From Phycisphaerae bacterium (GTDB lineage: Bacteria > Planctomycetota > Phycisphaerae > Phycisphaerales > UBA1924), in NCBI GenBank assembly GCA_022180725.1, contig BQMO01000016.1, positions 62,001 through 126,000 of the forward strand: a stretch of 64,000 nucleotides of DNA, read 5' to 3'. Position numbers and translations under genes: made by a program. This document shows positions 25,088-32,858 of this stretch, piece after piece; the first letter of the stretch is position 1; each line of letters opens with the position of its first letter. The notes beneath the pieces are model-generated. The model saw only the letters and a list, made by a program, of their open reading frames with translations. It was not told the origin of the DNA and searched no databases.

Positions 25088-25459
25088 CTACGCCGGTTCC
25101 CAAGCCTCGGCGTCGAGGCGTGGGAACGTGACCTTGCACGACCCCTCGGTAATGCCGTCGACGCGGGCCACGCCCTTGTCGTTGGTGCTGGTGTAGTGGG
25201 CTTCGTCGTCCGGGTCGACGACCTCGACCTCCTCGCCGCACACCGGATTGCCCGACATGTCCACCAGGCACACTTCAATCCACCCCTTCTTCTCGGGGTC
25301 CTTCTTGCCTTCCTTCTTCTCTTCCTTGGCCTCCTGCGTGCGCTCCTGCCCCTGATACTTGCTGACTTCGCCGGACTCGGCGTTGTCGGCGTCCTGCGCC
25401 TCGTCCGGCTCGGTCGGCGCCACCAACCCGCCCATCTTGACGCTCTCCGCACTCGCCAT
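25088..25459 (-). CDS. Small T6SS-associated protein A3: shared N-terminal tag plus transthyretin-like domain
   Basis: A 123-aa paralogue of A1 and A2, the most diverged of the three. The tag is conserved (MASAESVKMGGLVAPTEPDE, then AQDADNA). After a Lys/Glu-rich linker the sandwich domain starts at about residue 60 (WIEVCLVDMSGNPVCGEEVE) and ends with GSCKVTFPRLDAEAW. It starts 21 bases after the vgrG stop, with GGAGGG upstream of the ATG. VgrG here ends at its beta-needle, so A3 could replace the transthyretin-like C-terminal extension that some VgrG proteins carry. This is inference. Confidence 0.7.
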   Translation of the reverse strand: MASAESVKMGGLVAPTEPDEAQDADNAESGEVSKYQGQERTQEAKEEKKEGKKDPEKKGWIEVCLVDMSGNPVCGEEVEVVDPDDEAHYTSTNDKGVARVDGITEGSCKVTFPRLDAEAWEPA

Positions 25460-25480
25460 GATCCGTCCCTCCAGCCGTGC

Positions 25481-27601
25481 TTACCCGATCGCCACGCTCG
25501 GTGCGCTCAGCGCCGCGGAGGCCCCGCCCTTGAACGTCGCCGCGGCCCCGGCCTCGAACGTCGCCGCCGCGTCGGACTTGCACGTCAGCGGCCCCGACGA
25601 CTTGAGATCGCCCGTGCCCGAGGCTTCCAACTTCAGCGTGCCGCTCGATTTGCCCTCGATCGCCGAGTCCGCCGTCATCTTCCACGTCCCCGTCTTCACG
25701 TCCGCCGAACTGCTGTCGATCGCGATGAACGACCCCCCCACCTTCAGGGTGATGTTCGTCCCCGCCTCCAGCACGATCTTGTCGGCCTTGATCGACACCT
25801 GCCCGGCCACCTTCGTGCTCTGGTCGGCGCCGAACTCCTCGATCACGTTCCCGCCGACCTCCAGCGACTTGCTGTCGGCGATCGCCACCGCTTCCTTCCC
25901 CGCCACCGCCACGTTCCGGTCGGCGCCGATCTTCTCCTTCATGTTGTTGTCGATCGTGCGGCTGTGGTCGTTCTTGACGTGCACGAGCTCGTTCAACTCC
26001 ACCACCACGTGCCGCTCGTTGCCCACCCACTGGAAGTAGTCGTTCTTCACGCGCACGTCCATGTTCTTCTCCGCGTGGATGAAGACCTGCTCCTCTCCCT
26101 TCTTGTCCTCGAAGCGGATCTCGTTGAACCCCTCGCCCCCCTTGCTGCTGTTGCTCTTGATCGCCGACATCGTCTTGTTGTCGGGCAGTTTGTACGGCGG
26201 CATGTTCTCGCCGTTGTACACCCGACCGGTGATGATCGGGCGGTCCGGGTCGCCCTCCAGGAAGTCCACGATGACTTCCTGCCCGATGCGAGGCAGAAAG
26301 AGCGCGCCCCATCGCTTGCCCGCCCAGTTCTGCGAGACCCCCACCCAGCACGAGGCGTTCTCGTCGCCCTTGTTCACCCGATCCCAGTGGAAGTGCACCT
26401 TCACCTGCGCGTACCCGTCGGGGTCCGTAAAGATCTCCTCGCCGTCCGGGCCGACCACGAACGCCGTCTGCGGCCCGGCGACGTACGGCTTGGGCGTCGT
26501 CCGCGGCGTGCGGAACTGCACCGTCGCCGGAATGCACGTGAACGTCACCTGCGCCACGCCGCTCTCGCCCCCGTCCGCTTTGCCCATCTCGAACTCGTCG
26601 CTGTGGATCGCGCACGTCACCCCGGTGCACACGTACTCGGCGTTGAAGTCCGCGCGCGGATAGTTGACGAGTTTGAACTTCGCTCCCGCGGTCATGAACC
26701 GAACGTCGCCCGACGCCCGAACGACGCTGTGCGACGCCGCCAACTCTTCGTTCCGCACCGCTGCGTACGCCGTCCCGTGCGCATGCTCGTAGTAGTTCCC
26801 GGGGAAGTCGTACACCTCGTGCTCGGCCTGGGCGTGCTGCTTGGGATCGGCCTTTTCGGCGTACAGGTTCTTCGTCGGCGCCTTGTAGTCGTAATCCACC
26901 AGCGCCACCTTGCCCGGGCGCACGCGCATCTCGCTGGTCACGTCCCACACGCGTTCATAATCCAGCCCCGTCTCGTCCGCGGGAAGGTACTTGATCTCTT
27001 CGTATCCCTCGTTGACCTCGTGCTTCGCCGGCGAGTCCGTCAGGATCATCACGTGCTTGCCGTTCTCGTGCTTGAACCAGTAGTAGATCCCCTCGTGCTC
27101 CAGCAATCGGCTCACAAAGTTGAACGCCGTCTCCCGGTACTGCACGACGTAGTCCTTCGCCTCGTACGTCGCCGTCAGCCGGAACTCGTAATCGCTGAAT
27201 CCCATCCCGTCGAAGACTTCCTTCACAATGTCCGGAATCTTCTTCTTCTGGAAAATACGGCAATCGGCCGTCCGCGTCAGGAACCACAGCCAGGGCACCA
27301 TCTCGGCCCGGTACTTGTTCGCGCCTTCTTCACCCTGGTACTCCTCCTGCGAGAATCGGCTGATGAACCCGTTGATGAACCGCGTCTTCCCGTTCGTCAG
27401 GTTCACGCGGATCGATACGTTCTCGCCCACGATCTTCGTGAAGTCCAGGTCGCCCTTCTCGCTGCGCAAGTCCAGGTGCACCACGAACGGGCGGCCCAAC
27501 TCCTCCGTCATCGAGAAGCCCTTGAGGAGCAGCACGTCCTTGCCCAAGGGAGTGTTGATCGCGATTGCCCGTTTGTCCTGCGTCCACTTCGCCATACCCA
27601 T
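25481..27601 (-). CDS. vgrG: T6SS spike protein VgrG (TssI)
   Basis: A 706-aa VgrG. Residues 10-370 form the gp27-like base (LLLKGFSMTEELGRPFVVHL; EGIYYWFKHENGKHVMILTD). Residues 385-480 are the gp5 OB-fold region (FTDPDGYAQVKVHFHWDR; ALFLPRIGQEVIVDFLEGDP). Residues 490-706 are the beta-needle with repeated strands, ending SAALSAPSVAIG without an extension domain. The trimer caps the Hcp tube and is punched into target cells. It is 15 bases after the unknown 400-aa gene and heads the cargo array. ATG at 27601 is chosen (GAGGAGGGC upstream); ATG at 27595 is also possible. Confidence 0.95.
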   Translation of the reverse strand: MGMAKWTQDKRAIAINTPLGKDVLLLKGFSMTEELGRPFVVHLDLRSEKGDLDFTKIVGENVSIRVNLTNGKTRFINGFISRFSQEEYQGEEGANKYRAEMVPWLWFLTRTADCRIFQKKKIPDIVKEVFDGMGFSDYEFRLTATYEAKDYVVQYRETAFNFVSRLLEHEGIYYWFKHENGKHVMILTDSPAKHEVNEGYEEIKYLPADETGLDYERVWDVTSEMRVRPGKVALVDYDYKAPTKNLYAEKADPKQHAQAEHEVYDFPGNYYEHAHGTAYAAVRNEELAASHSVVRASGDVRFMTAGAKFKLVNYPRADFNAEYVCTGVTCAIHSDEFEMGKADGGESGVAQVTFTCIPATVQFRTPRTTPKPYVAGPQTAFVVGPDGEEIFTDPDGYAQVKVHFHWDRVNKGDENASCWVGVSQNWAGKRWGALFLPRIGQEVIVDFLEGDPDRPIITGRVYNGENMPPYKLPDNKTMSAIKSNSSKGGEGFNEIRFEDKKGEEQVFIHAEKNMDVRVKNDYFQWVGNERHVVVELNELVHVKNDHSRTIDNNMKEKIGADRNVAVAGKEAVAIADSKSLEVGGNVIEEFGADQSTKVAGQVSIKADKIVLEAGTNITLKVGGSFIAIDSSSADVKTGTWKMTADSAIEGKSSGTLKLEASGTGDLKSSGPLTCKSDAAATFEAGAAATFKGGASAALSAPSVAIG

Positions 27602-27616
27602 GCCCTCCTCGCGTCA

Positions 27617-28819
27617 TCAACCCTTCGGCTTCTTGCCCTCGATCTTGACCTTGCCACTCTCCGGTTTCATCATGCCGGGAATCTTCTTTTGCCCCACGAC
27701 ATCCTTCGCCGTGCCCGCCTCGTCGCCCGTGGACTTGGTGGGTTTCAGCGGCGCGTTCGGCTCGCGCGTCTTCAACTTCAGCGGCTTCTTCGCCGGCGCG
27801 TCCGGCCCGGGCGGCGTGGGCATCGGCGGCGGTTCGGGTGGCAACAACTCCAGGCTCGAAATCTGGTTCTTCGCGATGTACAACACCCGGTCCTTCTTGC
27901 CCCGGCTGGCCCGACCCAGGAGCGCCACCACACGACCCCGCACCTTGTACGCCTTCGCCTGTGCGTGCGTCCCCACGCCCGACTCCCGCAGCACGAACCA
28001 CGCCCCCACCGTCGCCTCGGCGGTACAGACCAGTTCCGTCCCGCGGTCCAGACGCTCCACGCTGATCGAGTCTTCCATGTCCATGTCCCGCAGAACGTCG
28101 CTCACGGCCTTCTGCGGGTTGTCCTCGTCGTCCAGCGGGTCCATGCTCCCCGTGTTGTCCATGTACTCCAGCGTGTTGCGGATATTGCTCCGCACGTTGC
28201 TCTTGAGGCCCTTGCCGAAGCGTTCGCGCGCATCCTTGAGTTTCGAATCGCCGCCCATCGAGGCGTACTCGCGGATGACATCTTCCCCCACGATGTTGAC
28301 GTCCTCGCCAAGGCCCAGCACGTCCCCGACAGGGCTGGCGACCGGCCCCTTCCCCAGCGTGAAGATGCGGAACGCGGCCTCGGGGCCGACCTGCTGGATG
28401 ATCGCCGCCAGAACCCGCGCCGCCGCGTCGAGGTCCGGCCAGGTCCGCGCGTTCCACACGCGCGTCACGACCTCGGCCAGCAGCAGGGCCACGCGTTCGA
28501 GCGTCCGTGAGAGCGATACCACCCCCGCGACCGCCCCCAGCGCCGGACCGGAGTCCGGCGCCCCGCCGTGGAATACCTCCCGCACGATGCGCTCGGTCGT
28601 CGCGGGCGAGCGCAGGCGGTTGACCAGGACGCGCCAATCCTCCGGCAGGTACACCCCGGCGCGCTCGGTCACGAAGTCCACCCGGGCGTGGATGGAATCG
28701 GGCGCGGTGTCGCCCTGCTCCGAGGCGCTCCGACGCGACAGCGTCCACACGCCCGCGTCCAGATCACCCCGGGCTACCCGTCCGAGATTGCCTTCCCCGT
28801 CCTTCATCCCCTCCCTCAC
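27617..28819 (-). CDS. Unknown T6SS-linked protein between tssH and vgrG
   Basis: I do not recognise this 400-aa protein. It has no signal peptide or clear membrane helix. Residues 35-180 are helical and hydrophobic (GPALGAVAGVVSLSRTLERV). Residues 250-325 look beta-rich (SVERLDRGTELVCTAEATVG). The last 75 residues are a Pro/Lys-rich disordered tail. The GTG start at 28819 overlaps the tssH stop as GTGA; ATG at 28807 is an alternative. Location directly before vgrG is where spike chaperones and adaptors (DUF4123, DUF2169 and others) are usually found, but none of those families is evident. Confidence 0.5.
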   Translation of the reverse strand: MREGMKDGEGNLGRVARGDLDAGVWTLSRRSASEQGDTAPDSIHARVDFVTERAGVYLPEDWRVLVNRLRSPATTERIVREVFHGGAPDSGPALGAVAGVVSLSRTLERVALLLAEVVTRVWNARTWPDLDAAARVLAAIIQQVGPEAAFRIFTLGKGPVASPVGDVLGLGEDVNIVGEDVIREYASMGGDSKLKDARERFGKGLKSNVRSNIRNTLEYMDNTGSMDPLDDEDNPQKAVSDVLRDMDMEDSISVERLDRGTELVCTAEATVGAWFVLRESGVGTHAQAKAYKVRGRVVALLGRASRGKKDRVLYIAKNQISSLELLPPEPPPMPTPPGPDAPAKKPLKLKTREPNAPLKPTKSTGDEAGTAKDVVGQKKIPGMMKPESGKVKIEGKKPKG

Positions 28820-31518
28820 TCAAAGTCGTACACGAACTCGCTGTCCTTGACGGCCACGTGCACGCGATTCACCGTGCGGCCTTCCATCAGCCGCTCCAGC
28901 AGTTCCTTGCCCACGCTGGGCAGCAACTGTCGCGTGATGATCGCGTCGATCGCGCGGGCGCCGCTGTCCAGTTCGGTCACGCGGCTCACGATCAGGTCTT
29001 CCACCGCCGCGTCGTACGAGAACGGCACCTTGTGCCCTTCCTTCACACGCTGCCCCACGCGCGACATCTGCAACTTGATGATCGCGCGCATCATTTCGTC
29101 GCTGATCGGGTAGTACGGGATGATGTTCAACCGCCCCAGCAGCGCCGGCGGGAAGACTTTCAGCAGCGGCTCGCGGATGCCCTTGACCAATCCTTCGGGG
29201 TCGGGCTTCAGGCTCGGGTCCTTGCACATCTTCATCACCAGGTCCGTCCCCACGTTGCTCGTGAGCAGGATGATGGTGTTCTGGAAGTTGATGTCCACGC
29301 CCTCGCTGTCCTTCATCATCCCCTTGTCGAAGACCTGGAAAAAGACCTCGTGAATGTCCGCGTGCGCCTTCTCCACCTCGTCCAGCAGCAGCACGCTGTA
29401 CGGCCGGCGGCGCACCGCCTCGGTCATCACCCCGCCCTTGCCGTACCCGACGTACCCGGGCGGTGAACCCATCAGCAGGCTCACCTTGTGCGCTTCCTGA
29501 TACTCGCTCATGTTGATCGTGATCAGTCCCTGCGGCCCGCCGTACAGCGCTTCCGCCAGCGCGATCGCCGTTTCGGTCTTTCCCACGCCCGAGGGCCCCA
29601 CCAGCAGGAACACGCCCACCGGCCGCCCGGGGTTGTCCAGTTTCGCCCGCGCGAGTTGGATGCGCTGCCCGATCGCGTCGAGCGCATGCCGTTGGCCGAT
29701 GACCCGCTTCTCCAGGATCGACCCGAGCGAGAGCACCGTCTTCATCTCGTCCTTCACCATTTTGCCCAATGGGATGCCCGTCCAGTCCGACACCACGCTC
29801 GACACCGCCTGCGCGTCTACCGCCGGCGTGATCAGCGCGTTCTCGCCCTGGAACGCCGACAACTCGGCCTTGAGCCGCTTCAGATCCTCCTTGATCTTCT
29901 CCCGCTCGTCGTCGGACACCTTCGGCTCGGGCGGCGGGGCGCCGTTCTTGCCGGCGTCCTTGGCGTCCCCCGGCTGCGCGCCCGAGAGTTTGCCCCGCAT
30001 CTCCAGAATCTTCGCGACGAACTCCTTCTCCTTGGCGTACTTGGCCTCGAGCGCGTCCAGCGCCTTCTGCTCGGTGGCGATAGTCTCGAGGAGTTCTTCC
30101 CGACGTTTGCCGTGCTCGCCGCCCGCGCGGATTTCCTTGTCCAGAATCGCCAGTTCGCGGTTCAACCCGTCGAGGCGCTTGCGCGTGTCGTCGATTTCTC
30201 CGGGGGTGGCGTGCAGGCTGACCGCGACGCGCGCGCACGCCGTGTCGATCAAACTCACCGCCTTGTCGGGCAACTGCCGCCCCTGGATGTACCGCTTGCT
30301 CAGCTTGACCGCCGCTTCGAGGGCCTCGTCGAGCACCTGGATCTTGAAGTGCTTCTCCATCACGTCGGCCAGCCCGCGGATCATGAGCAGGCACTTGGCC
30401 TCGTCGGGCTCGTCAACCTTCACGACCTGGAAGCGCCGGCTCATCGCCGGGTCCTTCTCGATGTGCATCTTGTATTCGCTCTGCGTTGTCGCGGCGATCG
30501 TCCGCAGTGTGCCGCGGGCGAGCGCCGGCTTGAGCAACTGCGCCGCGTCGGCCGTGCCCGCCGCCCCGCCTGCCCCCATGAGCGTGTGCGCCTCGTCGAT
30601 GAACAGGATGATCGGCTTGGGGCTGGCCTGCACCTCGTCGATCACCTGACGCAGGCGATTCTCGAACTCGCCCTTCATGCTCGCCCCGGCCTGGAGCAGC
30701 CCCACGTCGAGCTCGAGCAGCCGAACATCCTTGAGTTGCGGCGGAACGTCGCCCTTCACGATGCGCTGCGCAAACCCCTCCACCACCGCGGTCTTGCCCA
30801 CACCCGCCTCGCCCGTCAGGATCGGGTTGTTCTGCCGACGACGCATGAGCACGTCGATGCATTGGCGGATTTCCTCGTCGCGCCCCACGATCGGATCCAT
30901 CTTCCCCGAGCGGGCATTCTCGGTCAGGTCCTTGCAGTACTTGGCGAGCGCCTCCTGCTTGCCGAGCTGCGCCGGGGCCATCGCCCCGCTCGCCTCACCC
31001 GGCGCCCCGGAGATGCCCCGCTGGTCCGCCGCCGACAACACCGCCTCGGGCGAGCCGTCGGTGATCTTCAGGAACTGCTCGCCCAACTGGTCGGCGTTGA
31101 TCTTGGCGAACTGCTGGCTGATCTTCCCCAGCAGGGGCTTGAGGTTCGTGTCGTTCACCAGCGCGAACACCACGTGCCCGCTGCGGATCGACACCTCGCC
31201 GAACTTCAGGCTGGCATACGCCCACGCCCGTTCCATCGCGTCGCACATCCCCGCCGAGAGATCGCACGCGTTGGCCCCGCGCGGCAGGCGGTCCAGCGTC
31301 GCCTGCGTGTCCGCGATCAACTGGTTCACGTCCAGGTTGAAGGCCTTGATGATCCGGTGCAGATCGGTGTCCTGCGTCTGCATCAACTGGTGCAGCCAGT
31401 GCACGAGTTCGACGTACGGGTTCCCGCGGAGTTTGCAGAACACCACCGCGTTGTCGAGGGCCTTGTACCCGATCGAGTTCAGTTTGCCGAAGAGTTTCGA
31501 ACGAGGAATATCCGACAT
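28816..31518 (-). CDS. tssH: T6SS sheath-recycling AAA+ ATPase TssH (ClpV)
   Basis: A 900-aa ClpB/ClpV-type unfoldase. Residues 1-160 are the N domain that binds contracted sheath. AAA1 carries Walker A GEAGVGKT (residues 236-243) and FIDEAHTLMGAG. A middle coiled region lies near residues 430-560. AAA2 carries a second Walker A (GPSGVGKTET, near residue 640) and LLLDEVEKAH. VDAQAVSSVVSDWTGIPLGK is the typical link. In the family it disassembles the contracted TssB/TssC sheath. ATG at 31518 is chosen over GTG at 31533 since a GGTGGAG site lies about 10 bases upstream. Confidence 0.94.
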   Translation of the reverse strand: MSDIPRSKLFGKLNSIGYKALDNAVVFCKLRGNPYVELVHWLHQLMQTQDTDLHRIIKAFNLDVNQLIADTQATLDRLPRGANACDLSAGMCDAMERAWAYASLKFGEVSIRSGHVVFALVNDTNLKPLLGKISQQFAKINADQLGEQFLKITDGSPEAVLSAADQRGISGAPGEASGAMAPAQLGKQEALAKYCKDLTENARSGKMDPIVGRDEEIRQCIDVLMRRRQNNPILTGEAGVGKTAVVEGFAQRIVKGDVPPQLKDVRLLELDVGLLQAGASMKGEFENRLRQVIDEVQASPKPIILFIDEAHTLMGAGGAAGTADAAQLLKPALARGTLRTIAATTQSEYKMHIEKDPAMSRRFQVVKVDEPDEAKCLLMIRGLADVMEKHFKIQVLDEALEAAVKLSKRYIQGRQLPDKAVSLIDTACARVAVSLHATPGEIDDTRKRLDGLNRELAILDKEIRAGGEHGKRREELLETIATEQKALDALEAKYAKEKEFVAKILEMRGKLSGAQPGDAKDAGKNGAPPPEPKVSDDEREKIKEDLKRLKAELSAFQGENALITPAVDAQAVSSVVSDWTGIPLGKMVKDEMKTVLSLGSILEKRVIGQRHALDAIGQRIQLARAKLDNPGRPVGVFLLVGPSGVGKTETAIALAEALYGGPQGLITINMSEYQEAHKVSLLMGSPPGYVGYGKGGVMTEAVRRRPYSVLLLDEVEKAHADIHEVFFQVFDKGMMKDSEGVDINFQNTIILLTSNVGTDLVMKMCKDPSLKPDPEGLVKGIREPLLKVFPPALLGRLNIIPYYPISDEMMRAIIKLQMSRVGQRVKEGHKVPFSYDAAVEDLIVSRVTELDSGARAIDAIITRQLLPSVGKELLERLMEGRTVNRVHVAVKDSEFVYDFE

Positions 31519-31625
31519 GCCGTGCGTCTCCACCTTTCAGGAGGGGTGAGGGCGAAGCCGTGAGCGGCGTCAGTACCGGCCATGGCTTCGCGCTGATCCC
31601 TCGGCCATCAATCGCTCCCATCCAA

Positions 31626-32858
31626 CTACCGCGGGCTGCGGATCACCAGTTCGTCTCGGTCCTCCGTGTTGTCCTGGCTCCGCACCCACGACGTCCACCC
31701 AAGTTTCGATCCCTTGCCCAACTGCGTGCCGGGCACTTCCTCCGCCCGGAGCACCAAGACCGCTTCCCACGAGAACTCGTCCCCGATGTAGTTGCGGATC
31801 CACGCGTCCAGCCGCGTGGCGCTCGCCGATCCCGGCAGCAGCCGCTCATAGTCGCGCAGGCTCATCGGCCCGAGCCGGATGCGGAACATGCCCTGGCAGT
31901 CCCACACGCGCGTCCCGGCCACGCTCATCCCCTCGCCCTGCGTCCCGAGCATCGACGACAAGCCCCCGGACCCGAGCCGGCACCAATACTGCTCGGACAA
32001 CTCCATCCACCGCCCGGCAAACTCCTCGACCGACGCCTCCACCCCGAAGTACGACCGCAGGATCGCGCACAGGCCCTCGGGCCCGCGTGCATTGCCCGAC
32101 AGCCGCCCGGCGAAGTGCAGTTTGCCTACGTCGGGCACCGCGTCGCGATACCGAACGTCCTCGCTCCCCAGCCCGAACAGCGCCCCGATGTACGTCGCGT
32201 ACCGGTCCCCATCGAGCGTCAGCAGCCGCTCCCGCTCGCTCTCGTTCAGGTTGTCCCCCGCCACGGGCGGACCCGCGCGGTCGTAGGTCGCCGGCATCTG
32301 GCTCGCCGCCCACGCCCGGTAAAAGAGCGACACCATCCGGTGATTGAAGATGTCCAAGAATCGCGCAAACGTGCGGTCCTTGTGGTGCAGTTCGCGCTGG
32401 TATGCGTATTCCGTCAGGTGCAGGGGGAGCGGACCCATCGGGCCGAGCATCCCCATGAAGTTCACGAACAATCGCGCAGGCGCGTTCGAACGGGGGAAGT
32501 GGAACTGCGCGATGCGGCTGGGCGGAAAAGCCAGCGAAGGCTCCTGCGCGAACCGCACCGGGTCTTCGCTCGCCCGCGATGAGATCCCGAAGCCGGGTTC
32601 ATTCCCATGCAGCGCCTCGATCCGTCTCACCAGCGCGAAAAAATCATACCCCCACGCCTGCACGTTCAGCCGGTCCCACAGGTCTTCGCGCTGGGCCCTG
32701 TCCACGCGCCGCTCCACGCTCCGTCGCTCGGGAGCCGAAACGCCCGAATCCGCGGCCCGAAGCATGGCGTCCAACGGGTCGCTCGACCCGTTCGCCGGCT
32801 GGGATGCCGAGCCCACCGGCTTCACAGCACGGGGCGTTGTCCGATCTTGGCCGGCCAC
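31626..32858 (-). CDS. tssG: T6SS baseplate protein TssG
   Basis: A 410-aa TssG. The typical start of the conserved domain is seen near residue 65 (WGYDFFALVRRIEAL), followed by VRFAQEPSLAFPPSRIAQF, the FMGMLGPMGPLPLHLTEYAY segment and HRMVSLFYRAWAASQ. The N-terminal ~60 residues are polar and not conserved. The family binds TssF, two copies to one, in the baseplate wedge. GTG at 32858 with GGGGAG 9 bases upstream gives a 37-base overlap with tssF. The gene is followed after 107 bases by tssH. Confidence 0.92.
   Translation of the reverse strand: MAGQDRTTPRAVKPVGSASQPANGSSDPLDAMLRAADSGVSAPERRSVERRVDRAQREDLWDRLNVQAWGYDFFALVRRIEALHGNEPGFGISSRASEDPVRFAQEPSLAFPPSRIAQFHFPRSNAPARLFVNFMGMLGPMGPLPLHLTEYAYQRELHHKDRTFARFLDIFNHRMVSLFYRAWAASQMPATYDRAGPPVAGDNLNESERERLLTLDGDRYATYIGALFGLGSEDVRYRDAVPDVGKLHFAGRLSGNARGPEGLCAILRSYFGVEASVEEFAGRWMELSEQYWCRLGSGGLSSMLGTQGEGMSVAGTRVWDCQGMFRIRLGPMSLRDYERLLPGSASATRLDAWIRNYIGDEFSWEAVLVLRAEEVPGTQLGKGSKLGWTSWVRSQDNTEDRDELVIRSPR

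Noticed and set aside
25196..31563. Long plus-strand open frames opposite vgrG, the 400-aa gene and tssH
   Set aside because: The protein composition (Arg/His/Leu-rich) is typical of antisense frames in GC-rich DNA. The minus-strand genes have clear VgrG and ClpV motifs.
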